From Diphasiastrum complanatum (Eukaryota; Streptophyta; Lycopodiopsida; Lycopodiales; Lycopodiaceae), in NCBI GenBank assembly GCA_029204225.1, contig CM055102.1:2676718-2740717 (forward strand): 64,000 nucleotides of DNA, in the 5' to 3' direction. A program made the translations under genes and the position numbers. Of this stretch, positions 23,444 to 34,861 are shown piece by piece; position 1 is the first letter of the stretch; each line of letters begins with the position of its first letter. The notes beneath the pieces are model-generated. The model did no database searches, was not told the DNA's origin, and was given only the letters and a program-made list of their open reading frames with translations.

Positions 23444-24052
23444 CTCCTTCAATGATAAAATTACATTTTTCTATCCCTAGTAGAGTACGAAAACTCTCAA
23501 ATTTAGATCTACCTAATGACTTAGTAAAAATATCTGCCATTTGATCTTCAGATTTACAAAAAACAAGATCAATGGCTCCATCAAGAATTTTCTCTCGAAC
23601 AAAATGGTAGTGTATTTCGATGTGCTTGGTTCGAGCATGTAAAACTGGATTTTTGACAAGGTGAATGCAACTTTGACTATCGCAAGATATAGTAGTCGCA
23701 TCCACCTGTGGTTGACCTAAATCCACAAGCAATCTTCGTAACCATACCGCTTCTTGTGTAGCATTGTTGAGTGCTCGATATTCAACTTCCGTTGATGATG
23801 AGACTACTCTAGGTTGTTTTTTGCTGCTCCATGAAATTGCAGCTGTACCATAACAAAATGTATGACCACTTGTAGATCTTCTGTCATCAATATTACCTGC
23901 CCAATCGGCATTTGTATAACCTACTTCAGGTTGATCATACGAGATATCAAGCAATCCAACAACTAGATTATCTATTTTAAGGATTTGCAAGCTTTGAGCA
24001 CTGATATGACCAAACCTTTGATGCCAAAGATCACTTCGACTATCAATCTCTC
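23436..24052 (-). pseudogene. internally deleted copia: GAG-pre-integrase fused to RNase H
   Basis: The minus strand opens in the zinc-domain region (HQRFGHISAQSL out of frame near 24010, then MQILKIDNLVVGLLDIS). It jumps at about 23940 directly into RNase H (YTNADWAGNIDDRRSTSGH, SSSTEVEYRALNNA, CDSQSCIHLVKNPV, DQMADIFTKSLGR). All of the integrase core and RT are missing, yet the frame is open across the junction for 184 codons. It ends IIEGEC with a stop in the LTR bases TGTTAG. Confidence 0.85.
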
Positions 24053-24055
24053 TAG

Positions 24056-24165
24056 TGGTGAAACATGCGTCCTTACGCCTACTGTTTGCATATGCAGCTG
24101 CTTATGACATCAGGATTCACATAGTCGATGAGAAGACAATATTCTTACGTAAATTAGTTGGCTCA
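24056..24165 (+). pseudogene. copia RT fragment, plus strand
   Basis: The plus strand reads KHASLRLLFAYAAAYDIRIH followed by VDEKTIFL, the copia RT block that normally reads IRLLLALAA..D..I.QMDV.TAFL. About 110 bp, wedged between minus-strand fragments of other elements. Confidence 0.6.
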
Positions 24166-24173
24166 TCCAATTC

Positions 24174-24356
24174 TTATATCATTTTAACTTTTTTGATATC
24201 GGCTTGAATGCCATCGACCTTTGAGATTTTGTGTCCTGACAGGATGCCTTCCCTCATCCCAAAATAGCATTTAGAAGGCTGCAATTTAAGAGATGTTTCT
24301 TGACATCGTCTCAAAGTCAAGCAAAGTACCAGGAGGACAATCGCCTCCACGAACAA
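24174..24356 (-). pseudogene. Ty3/gypsy RT fragment
   Basis: The minus strand reads RCQETSLKLQPSKCYFGMRE then GILSGHKIS, the gypsy RT thumb block (LNPSKC.F....LGH.IS). Isolated 180-bp relic. Confidence 0.75.
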
Positions 24357-27300
24357 TGCTGACGTGTTCGGAGCATCGTTAGAACATGCCTAACTAGCCA
24401 TTCTTGTAATCAAAGATTAGATTAAACCCTTTCTCTCTCCATCCATATAAGTAGATCAAAGATGAGAGAATTGGTTGGATTGTCAATTGGTTGAGTGTCA
24501 ACCTGAGCTAAGCACAGTGTTGCTGAGCCGACATCCAAGAAGTTTGCTAGTAAGCGAGACGATCTGACATTATTCGTGAGAGACGATTTACATAGTATCG
24601 GCGATTTCTTACAGCTCTTCTTTTGCTATCACATAGATCCACTTATATGTATCATTTTAGCAAACCCTAAAAGTACGTCTTCATGCTAATCACTTTCATT
24701 CACAACATGACATATGATTCAAGCATGAATTGGACAACATATTTTTCAACTGGAGCTTTAAGTGAAGGGGCCTGAAGTTCATTGGGCACTTCAACTTCTT
24801 TATTAAAAATTATCTTGAAGGGACCCAAGGCCCATAAGTTTATGAAGTTTGAAGCTTCTTCAGGTTGAAAAGGTATTTCATTTCCTTAGAAAGGCCTTAT
24901 TCTCACATCATTTAACCGTTTGACCAAATGAAGGGCTATGGAGTCCAAATGAAGGGCACCCGGACTGTACCTACAAGTACGGTACAAAAAAATAGTGTGT
25001 TAATCTCATAGAGAAAATGCTCAGTGAATGCCAAATCTCTTGTGCAAGGTAGAAGGCATTTCATGATTGGAAACCAACTTGGCTTGTGAATTGCAACCTA
25101 AACGGAAGTTGATTAGTGAAGATTGGTATAAAATCTCCATTCACTCTATTAGTAAAACACACTAGAATATTTTATAGTGCTTCGTCCTCTGGGTAGTATG
25201 GATCTTCGGTTATTTCTATCATATTCAACTATTGAGCAGTTGGATGTGAATTTGAGCAGGATCCGGGGTGTAGCAAGCAGCTTGGTTACTGAGGTAATAA
25301 ACAAGTGTTGGTGTCCTAATTGGTCATATTCTAGATATGACCATATCGAGTGGACAACTCTAACCTTTGTCTCAACTGTGGACATTTATTTTCTATGTGA
25401 TTATTGCATAGTGAGGACACCACATAGATTTTCGTTTGGGGTATGCTTGGGTGGATCCAAGCCACAAGCCTTTCAGCTTTTGGTCAACAAATATTGTAAG
25501 GTCGAAAGTGAGCTTTCTAAAATGCTCATTGCTCTACGTAAACAACTTTTCTATGGTTGAGATCATTGTGTTAGTACTATTGGTCGTAGAAGTGGAAGCA
25601 TCATCATGAAGTTTAATCTTACATTTAGCCTGTTGTTCTCTTCAACATTTTTGCTCATTGTAGGAGTTATCTAAGTCAGTCTTGTTGTGCTCTTGCTATT
25701 GTCTACCCTCTTGATGGCATTAGCACATGCGGATTTGAATGAGACATACTTGTCTCGTCATTTCATTAGATGCTTGATTCCCTTATGTATTCTTGCCATG
25801 AATCATGTTAGGATGTTGTGGTTTGGGACACTATTAGAACCAAAACTGCTTGCATAACCACTTGATCTGTTCGATGTAGTTAGATAGGGATTCATGTTTC
25901 TTATTCATGTGGATTCATCCTAGCTGCAAAAATTAGAGAGGAAGCATGTGGTTTTGAATCTAGTGATCAACTCGGCTTGCAAGATATCTCAGTTATCATG
26001 CTCATTCTGCTCCAGATTGAAGTACCAATCACATGATCTAAATGTAGAATGGTGTCTAGATTCTTTTGATTTATCTAGGCATGAATGGCTCTATATCTTC
26101 TCCTCTTGAGGTTAATCTTTCCAAGGGAGGTGAACAATGTATTAAGAACTTCCTACCTATGGATCTTAATGATCTCTTCTTCTTGTGCATGGATCTAACA
26201 CATAGTTACTTTGAATTTGGATCTTATGGATTTAGGTTCATTCTTGTGCTAATGGTTAAGCTTGAATTTGATAGCATGATTAACAACAACAATACAAACA
26301 TTCAACATCCATAGAGTGATCACATGCAAGAAAAATAGGAGGGCCTTAGACAATGTAGGAAGAGGAGGGGATTGACATATCTTTATCCTTATGGAGATTA
26401 TAACACCACTCTCTCCAAAGATGACATATGCATAGACCCATCATCAAAATATATGAAAGAAGAACAATCTTGGTGACTAGTCTCATGACTATTAGTCCCA
26501 CTTTCTATCCACCAAGGACCTACAACATCACTACAAAAAGGCATAATCCAAGAACACTCTTCATCATAACCATTTATGAAGTTACTTTAATAACCATCTT
26601 TATTTAGATCTTACAATCTTTTGATGAATCAGAGACATATTCAAAAAATGATCAAGATTCTCATAGTCAAGAGGTGCATGGTTACAATTTTAATAACGTG
26701 ACTGAAGGAATGATTAATCTCAATGATTTATGAGAAGTCAATATTACACTAAGATGTTCTATCTTTCTAAAAATCTATCTAAAAAAGAAACGATATACTA
26801 TATTCAACCTCTAGCCAAATATCACGATGATTTATGAATACAAAGAATCATGTAAATGTGTCAAGCTCAAAATTGCAAAAATGATGGTGTCAGCCTATTA
26901 CGTCAGCTTTCTATAAACAAGAATGCGATCTTATTAATATTGTGTATGAAAGACAATTTATACATACCAAATATAGTAGATTATCATAGCCTTTGCCAAA
27001 TCCATTTACAAGGATATAAAGAAGCTCCCCTTCTTTGAACAAAAGCATGATTCTCCACCTACATAAAGACCTCAAAGATGGTTCCCTTTGTATTTCGACT
27101 TTATTCTCCACCAAATCGTGCATTTTGTAAGCAATAAATGATGTCCTTGGGCTTTACATACATGATGTGACCTCTTGACTTTTTTTTATTTTTATGTTTA
27201 TTTATAAAAAGATTTTTTTTAATAAGAAAAAAACCAAAAAATAAAAAAGCCACGAGTCTTTGGTTTTTACGCCTTACAAAGTCCTTGAGAGGGGACTTTA

Positions 27301-28600
27301 CATGTCGTGTGCTTCCTTGCACTTAGGCTCTTGGGATATATGCCATCACATCACATAAAGTACTACCTTTAGGCAGGTGCCTTATACCATGTGAGAGATC
27401 CTTGCAAGCTCAAGGGTTGGGCCCAAATAACATGTCAACTTCCCTCATGGAGACTTTAAACAATACATTGACTTTTGAATATTGGACGTGAGGCATATGC
27501 CCTTGGACAGAGGGGCACTCACATCATGTGAAGATATTGGGAGCCCAAGGGTAGAGGCCTCAATACATTTCTTGGGGGACTCAACCCTATAAGTCGACTT
27601 AAATCTTATAGGATTGCAAGATGGAGAGTGAGTTAAGTAAGAACATCCATTACTCATTGTAGTATTGTGCCTTGATATTTAATTGGTTACAATTTTTGTT
27701 GCCTTGAAATAATGGGGCTCTGATTGGTGGAATTTGAAATTACGAAACCTTTTGGGATGAAAATTTAAAAAAATTAAGCCTCTTTGGATGGAATTTTTAA
27801 ACATCTCTTGGTGTAATCTTTGGCCAAGATTTTTGTGACACATTATTTGTGTTTCGTGACATTTATGAAAATATTGGTGTGCTCTCTCTCATCTTGTTGT
27901 TTTAGAGCTTGACAAAACGAGTCATTGATAATTTCCATAATATGGCTCTAAATGCACAAACTAGTTCATAAAGTGATACATGGCTAGTGGACTAGTTGCA
28001 TGGGCCATGTCGGTCTAAATACATGACTTACTTGAAGAACAATGGTGGTGGGCACTAGGTAAGATTTCTCTTATGCACGAGGAGAGGGTGAGCAACAATA
28101 AATGTAATATGGTTCTAAGCTCACATCATCTACTCAATGAAGTGACTCCTTGTGGGTGGATGTTTGGCATGGGCTAGGTGACGACACTAAACAACGTTTC
28201 TCATTGGCAAGCCACAATACCGCCCTTCCTTGCAAGTGGACAAGATGAGGCCAAGCTCAGGCCTTGAGGGCCTAATGGAGCTAAGAGACAATGCTTGGCA
28301 CATGAGAGAGGTTTGGGCCCCTCTCAACGAGGTCTCACCGTGTGGTGAGATTCGTGAGCGAGACTTCATTGGTACAAAATTGTCCTTGTAAAATTGACCG
28401 GCTTACAACTTTCACAAGTAAGTTTGGTGAAGGATATATGACCATTTAATTCTAAAAGAGAAGAAAACTAATTGCTATGGCTGAGAGTGCCTAGAGGCTG
28501 AGCCGATGCAGGTCCAGGGCCCCACCCAAGGTTGCTGAGTAACCGGTGGTCAAAGAGTAGGGGTTGGGTTAACCCAAGGGTGGAGGGGGGTTTTAATGGA
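24357..28600. other. gene-free AT-rich region
   Basis: No recognised domain on either strand. The longest frame, 25177-25560 (plus, 127 codons), has no recognisable motif and is probably chance. The rest holds only short frames. The right end (28480-28620) is richer in GC and leads into the TFIIA promoter. Confidence 0.5.
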
Positions 28601-28620
28601 TGGAGCAAAAGAGGGCAAAC

Positions 28621-28700
28621 GTATTTATAATCTGCACTGCTCGCTCTCTCTCTCTCTCTCTGCTCAACACGCGCGCACAGAGACGGAGAGAGAGAGACAG
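28621..28700 (+). promoter_or_regulatory. probable core promoter and leader of the TFIIA large-subunit gene
   Basis: A TATA-like tatttataa at about 28623-28631 is followed within 25 bp by a pyrimidine patch (tcgctctctctctctc...), a common plant transcription-start context. The 28800-29010 stretch has candidate leader splice signals (ctcaaaacag|gtgaaa near 28822), so an intron in the 5' leader is possible. Inferred from position and composition only. Confidence 0.45.
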
Positions 28701-29010
28701 ATAGTGCGCGCTCGCTCGCTCGCGAGCGAATTAGAAAAGAAGGCGCTGTGAGAAGCGGCTGCATCTATCTTGTGCTCTTTCAGCTCAAAAGGGTGCTGGT
28801 GATCGTTGATGCCTCAAAACAGGTGAAAAATTGCGCTCCTTTTACATTTGTATATGCCGAGTTCTCTCTGTTTGCTTAGTTGCATGACTAGCTTACATCT
28901 CATCTGAGAGTGAGAGCGCAGGCAGGGGAGTTGGCCTTGTTGATGTGTAAGCTCTTTTCAGATATCCTGGCTTGGGAAGAAGCGCAGGTTGGTGGCAAGG
29001 ATAGGGTTCA

Positions 29011-29127
29011 ATGGCGACGAGCGTCAGCAGTGTGTACATGTCGGTCATCGAGGATGTCATCAGCAATGTGCGGGCAGATTTTGAGAGTGAGAATGTCGAA
29101 GAGGGCGTCTTGACTGAGCTACAATCG
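29011..29127 (+). CDS. TFIIA large (alpha/beta) subunit, first coding exon
   Basis: General transcription factor that stabilises TBP on the TATA box; the large-subunit N-terminus helps form a four-helix bundle with the small subunit. The exon encodes 39 residues, including VYMSVIEDVISNVRADF and VEEGVLTELQS, the conserved TFIIA-alpha start (VIEDVI-x2-VR-x2-F...VL-x-EL). It ends in phase 0 at a donor, tcg|gtaatt. In the family the next residues are a conserved W-E-x-K-L block, so the exon stops at a sensible boundary. No exon 2 (Trp-Glu-x-Lys motif) was found downstream before the transposon blocks. The gene is therefore either split by a very long intron or is a broken duplicate. Confidence 0.82.
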
Positions 29128-30909
29128 GTAATTTGTCCTGGTTTATCAAATAGATTATGGGGAGACAAATGATGTTGGTGATGCTTGGATGTTTTTGGAG
29201 GTAAAATGCTCGTAGAAATGTCGTAACATCCGTGCTATCCGTGATGGAGTTGATGGTCTAAGACTTTTTATAGGATTTCATAGGGTTGAATATTGCACGT
29301 CACCTTCGTTATGTTAGGTATTATCCTAGACATAACATGCATATATATATGCTTATAAAAAAAAATACACTGATTGCAAAGTTCTGTAGGTGTATGAAAT
29401 GCTATTTCATTCAAGACACGATTTTTAAGTTTGTTTTCATTAACAAAAAATCAATCAAATGATTCGGTTTAGGACATTCAAAAAAATACATGACCTCCCA
29501 AAAAATGTCTGGATGGGCATTTATGATGTAAACACATTATTTTTGTAGTGCAAGAAAACCTATGTGAAAAATTATACTCTTGGAGAACATGCTTAAAGTT
29601 GTAGGACCGTATACTCCATAGTTGTTATTCAGTATGAGCACAATTGGTATATAAGCATAAATTAGTTGCATTGGAATGCTGTTTTGGAACTCCCATTGTT
29701 TCAAAATGCACATTTTGTCATAGGAGCGAGCTGACAACATAGTTGAGGGAACACAATCTCTAGGGGTATCCCTTTCGTGAATTGGAAGTAATCAGCAATG
29801 CCTCTATTGAAGGTTAGTGCAATGACTAGAGAGTTTTTTAAGAACGATTAGATGAATAGAACAAAAGATACCATATCCTCATTTCCAATATAGGGTCCTT
29901 GGAATTGGGATAAGATGGTGTCTTGTGCATCCTTGAACTAGTGGTAAACTTTGATTGGGTGCTTGAAAACATGCCAAGTTCTCCAAAAGATATGGTTTCT
30001 TCAAACAATAGGGTCTATGATGGGACTACTGGCTCGTTGATCTAGTGTGTTGAATAGTGTTTCCACCTAGTTCAGAATTGACCTTTTTAGAATCGGATGA
30101 ATCAACATCAATGTTGCAACCAAATGTTTGAAGTCTAAATGTTTGGAACCTTTTAAGCCAGTTTTAGAGTGTTAATTTTAAGTTTTCTATATAGATCTAT
30201 CTAGAAATTTGATCATTGCTAGTTATATGATAAAAATAGGTTTGTTTGTGATGCAACTTAGCTAAGTCAAGTCATTCTAAGTCATACATGACAATGATAG
30301 CATTCAACAATATAAATTTTCGAACAAGAACATAAAAATAGACAAATATAGATCGAAAACATACCAACCAACTGACAAGCACCACAGGTCCTCAATATAT
30401 TGATAATCGAAGAAGAGAATCACATGAAATATCGGAATAGAGGTCCACTAGCCACTCAACATTGGCTTAAAAGTAGCAAGATACAATAATTGACAAGGCA
30501 AAATGTTCTAGCTACTTGATGATGTCATCATTAATAGACACATCAGGCCCATGATTGGCGTCCTCCTCATTATGCAAATCTCTCAAAGAAATATCAATTG
30601 GATTAGATGCATCACTTGCCCTTAGAATGTTCTATCTCTCCTGAATTCTCTCAACTTCCAAACCAATCAATCCATTTGCATTGCCTTCAACTTACAAATC
30701 ACTTAATTTGAGTTCAAATTATGAAATTCCTGATTTCTCATTTTTGATAGTGAGAGAGTCTTAAGTGATTTGATTTCACAATCGCCTTAAAAGTGCTTTC
30801 ATTCTAACTAACAAATGAAATAATGGTTTGCTCATCAAGTTGGACTTACACACACAGGGTGCCAGAGCCCTCACACATATTACATAAAATTGTACTATAT
30901 ATATACGTG
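29128..30909. other. putative first intron of TFIIA, no exon seen
   Basis: AT-rich, with no recognisable coding sequence on either strand up to the BED-like fragment. Confidence 0.45.
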
Positions 30910-31069
30910 GCTCCCACCTAGTGGCCAACACAACTCTTTGCACCCTGCCTTGAAACACATGTCCACAAAAATTAAATTGAACTTTCGTCATCCTTGATCC
31001 TCCTGATGATTTTCCAACCTTCCCTAGGATCATTACATGTGCCCATACCTTTGACCTTGCCTTAGGCAT
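30910..31069 (-). pseudogene. BED zinc-finger fragment of a hAT-like transposase
   Basis: Inside a 240-codon minus-strand frame (31498-30776), residues 144-195 read MPKARSKVWAHVMILG then TKVQFNFCGHVFQGRVQRV. This is the BED pattern (W..V......KV.C..C...F.G...R...HL) with the first Cys replaced by Phe. The remainder of the frame has no family resemblance. Probable relic of a hAT insertion. Confidence 0.5.
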
Positions 31070-31587
31070 TGTAAATTTGCTAGTAATTGAACTTAAAACT
31101 TGGAAAAATGGTGAAAAAAAGGACCTCACTGCAAACTCAAATGGAAGCATTAGAAGTACCAATTGCCCAAGTAGCCTATCCAACAAGGGGGCCCTAGTCT
31201 CTTCAACAATGTTGCAAATTCCAACAAGAATGGATAAGTGACACTTACTTAGCCAACAACTCTCATAATGTATTGAATGCTTCATTGTATACTTTGAGGT
31301 GGTTTTCAATGGCAAAAACATGATTGAGGGAAGAAGAAATGGAGATAGGGAAGGAGAAAGGAGGAGGATGGAAGAAAAATGGGAGGAAATTCTGTGTTGA
31401 AAGGAAGATGTGAGGACAAAGCAAGCATCATGGGCTTGGGAAAGCAAGGGTGTATCAACATGTTGGTGGGAGAGAGCAGTCAGGGGAGGAGGGTGCAAGG
31501 AGTTAGTTGTAAGAGAGATGACTAGGGAAGGGGCAATTGGGAGTGTGGAGGAAGGATGGATAGAGAGATGATGTTGGCATGTGTTGG

Positions 31588-31589
<2 letters not shown>

Positions 31590-31667
<78 letters not shown>

Positions 31668-32443
31668 AAGCTTTATTAATGTCTTTTCCATGCCAAAAGG
31701 CATATAAGACAAATAAGTACATATCAAGTATGTGGACCAGCTGGGAGCGTATGAAAAACGTCTTCAGAAAACTGAAAGAAAAGCATATATAATAAATCCA
31801 AACACAATTATCAGTGTTAACTAAACCAAAAGGTAGAAAGCAAGAAATGGCTATATATAATGGAAGCAAGCCGCAGATCAAGTCCTGGAGGTAACACTAC
31901 TATTGCTGCTGCTGCTGCTACTGAAGAAAGATGTAATACAAGCTGCAGTGGGGAGTGAAGCTGAGATCTGCTGCCGATGTCGAATGTAGGGAGGACGTCT
32001 CCTCGTAGTAGGCCGAAAGAGGTCTGACTGCTGGGCAATGCTGGGACACACATGGTAGCCCTGACTGTGAAGATGCTGAGATGAAATGAGAGTAGCCTGA
32101 GTATATCTCTGCTCAGAAGACTGGAACGCACTAACGCGCTGAATATATGTGATGAGTTGGAGTAAGGCATCAAGGTACATGGGCGGGACCGCAAACTCAA
32201 CAAGGATGATCTGATGTGGTACTGAAGGCTTAGCCCGAATCATGCATGAAAGCATAGTGATCTGTAACCGTGAGATACTAGCCTAGTCAGATGAGGTAAG
32301 TCCCGTGCACCATGTAGCCGATGCATATAGAGTTGTAGGAGAAACAATGGTGTCAAAAAGCTGACACTTACTCGAGGCATCTCGAATAGACTTACGGATG
32401 GAGATGCCTCGAGTAGAGAGAGAGGAGGAGGAGGAGGAGGGGG
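31590..32443 (-). mobile_element. LINE, 5'-truncated, (TC)n tail
   Basis: Read on the minus strand: a GA/GGA-rich 5' junction (32414-32443), the ORF2 C-terminal region (MIRAKPSVPHQIILVEFAVP at about 32240), the 3' UTR, the terminal hairpin ATGCC-TTTT-GGCAT (about 31690) and AATAAAGC, then (TC)n (31590-31663). It lacks RT. In its present context it directly abuts the truncated copia LTR at 32444. Confidence 0.85.
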
Positions 32444-32444
32444 T

Positions 32445-34861
32445 CTAACACTCCCCCTTAATGGATAATTGATTATCAATAACACCTAGGAGAGTCCTGA
32501 ACTTCTCAAATTTTTCACGACCAAGTCCTTTTGTGAAGATATCTGCAACTTGATCATTGGTGTCACAGTAGATCAACTCTACTTCACCACTTTGTAATCG
32601 TATAAAATGCTGCTGAACTTCAATATGCTTTGACCTACTATGAAATACTGGATTCTTTGCAAGCTGTATACAACTCTGATTGTCACACCATAGAATTGTA
32701 GGTTCAACTTGTTCTATATGAAGATCTTTTAGAATCCTTTGTAACCAAATTGCTTCACAAGTTGCTGATGTAGTAGCCCTGTACTCTGCCTCTGTAGAAG
32801 ATAAAGCAATTGTTGGTTGCTTTTTACTACTCCAAGATATAGTTCCTGTTCCAAGATTAAATGCATATCCTGTAGTCGATCTTCTATCTTCTGCATTTCC
32901 TGCCCAGTCAGCATCAACAAAACCCTCAAGTTTTATTTTTGTTCCTTTACCATAATAAATCCCATACCTGAGTGTCCCTTTGACATAACGCAAAATCCTT
33001 TTTGCCGCTTTCCAATGACAAACTTTTGGTAAAGACTCAAGTGACTCACCATGCTCACTGCATATGAAATGTCTGGTCGAGTAGTCGTTAGATAGATAAG
33101 GCTACCTACAAGCTGCCTATAAAGTGTTTCATTCACACTTTCAGAATTTTCCTCTTTTGTAAGCTTTACACTTGGATCATATGGTGTAGAAATGGACTTA
33201 CAATCAAGAATGTTAAACTTCTTGAGTAACTCTCTTGCATACTTTGCTTGTGATATGAAAAGATTTTCCTTTGATCTCCAAACTTCAATACCCAAACAAT
33301 ACTGAAGTCTCTCTAAATCTTTCATATCAAAATCCTATGAAAGATTGTTCTTTATCTTCTCTATTAGTGACTTATTTGACCCTGTGATAATAAGATCATC
33401 TACATAAAGAACAATAATGACTATGTCATCCAAAACTTTCATAATATAAAGCGTTGACTCTGACATGCTTCTAGGAAAATTCTGCTTCAAAAAATAATTG
33501 TTGATACGTGTATACCATGCTCTAGGTGCTTGTTTCAACCCATATAATGCTTTCTTTAACTTGCAAACCAAGTGCTCTTTGCCTTCAACCTCATAACCCT
33601 GAGGTTGCTCCAGATAAACCTCCTCTTCAAGGTAACCGTTCAAGAAAGCACTCTTGACATCCATTTGCTGAATATCCCATCCAAAATGAGATGCAATTGC
33701 CAAAACACTCCTCAAAGTATTCATTTTAGCAACCGGTGGGAAAGTATCTTCATAGTCAATCCCTTCCCTCTGAGCATATCCTTTGGCTACTAATTTGGCC
33801 TTATACTTATCTATAGAACCATCAGACTTAAACTTGGTTCTATAAATCCACTTGCAACCAATTGGTTTCTTAACCTGCTGGAAGTTCAACAAGATCCCAT
33901 GTCTCTTTTTTCATGATAGAACTGAACTCCTCATCCATAGCAGTTTTCCAAACTTGTTCTTTTGCAGCATCTTCATAAAATAAAGGATCCTCAGATCCAA
34001 CACTGAAGCCATAAACGCATAATGCGTTTCTTCACCATCTTCATGATAGTGTCCACTTGACCGTGTCAATCTCTTAGCTCCTTGTTGACTCGATTCTCCC
34101 TCATCCAACATTTGACTATCTTATATAGTCTCAAAATACCATCTTGGCAACTTCTTTGTAGGTGACGTAGAAGGAGAATATGTATCAAATACCCTTGACC
34201 TTTCCTTCCGTTTACCAAGATCCACCTGTGTACACACCCTTGGTATAACTTGTGTAGAAGCTGTATCACATGGACCTGTATCTTCCTGAACATCATCTAT
34301 AACAAGAGTTTTTGATGTAGGAGAAAATACATCCTCCTCATGATCTTCTAGGTTAGAAGACTCACTTTCTTCCAACACAACATCCTTGCTCATAATCACC
34401 TTCTTACTGGTAAGATTATAAAGGCGATATGCCTTTTCTTGCTCATCATAACCAAGGAATAAACACTTGACTGCCTGTGAATCAAGTTTTTGACGATTAT
34501 CTTTAGGAATATGAGCATATGCAATACAACCAAAAACTCGTAGATGATCCACTTTAGGTTTTATACCTGTGAAAGCTTCTTCTGGAGTTCGATTTAGAAC
34601 AGCTTTTGTAGGACTTCTGTTAAGCAAGTAAACTGCTATACTAACTGCTTCGCCCCACAAATGATTCTTGAGGTTCTTACCTCGTAGCATGCTTCAAGCA
34701 CTCTCCACAATAGACCTGTTCTTTCTCTCGGCTACTCCATTATGCTGTGGTGTATCAGTTGAAGCAAATTGTCTCTTGATTCCATGTTCTCTGCAGAATT
34801 CCTGGAACTCTCTAGATATGAACTCACCTCCCTTATCTGAACGTAGAATCTTGATTTGCTT
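32445..34861 (-). pseudogene. copia integrase core, RT and RNase H
   Basis: Continues in the same frame (SDKGGEF, then PQHNGVAERKN near 34740) to a TGA near 34695 where VESARSML has lost its Arg codon. Integrase C-terminus runs at 34690-34121, a linker to 33911 with a frameshift, then RT at 33892-33335 (KYKAKLVAKGY, QQMDVKSAFLNG, GLKQAPRAWY, LYVDDLIITGS near 33400). A TAG separates NNLS from DFDMKDLERLQYCLGIEV. RNase H follows at 32993-32445 (DADWAGNAEDRRSTTGY, SSTEAEYRA, DNQSCIQLAKN, ADIFTKGLG). The final Cys and stop codons are the first six bases of the LTR. Confidence 0.9.

Noticed and set aside
25177-25560. 127-codon plus ORF as a host gene
   Set aside because: No motif, no splice context, and a comparable frame on the opposite strand; coding status unsupported.
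28868-29168. Overlapping ORFs on both strands around the TFIIA exon (28910 plus, 29168 minus)
   Set aside because: They are other-frame shadows of the leader and exon; the TFIIA motif is in the frame starting at 29011.
31556-31792. Arg-Glu repeat ORFs on the plus strand over (GA)n tracts (also 49354, 53171)
   Set aside because: They are stop-free only because GA repeats encode Arg-Glu; no flanking coding signal on that strand.
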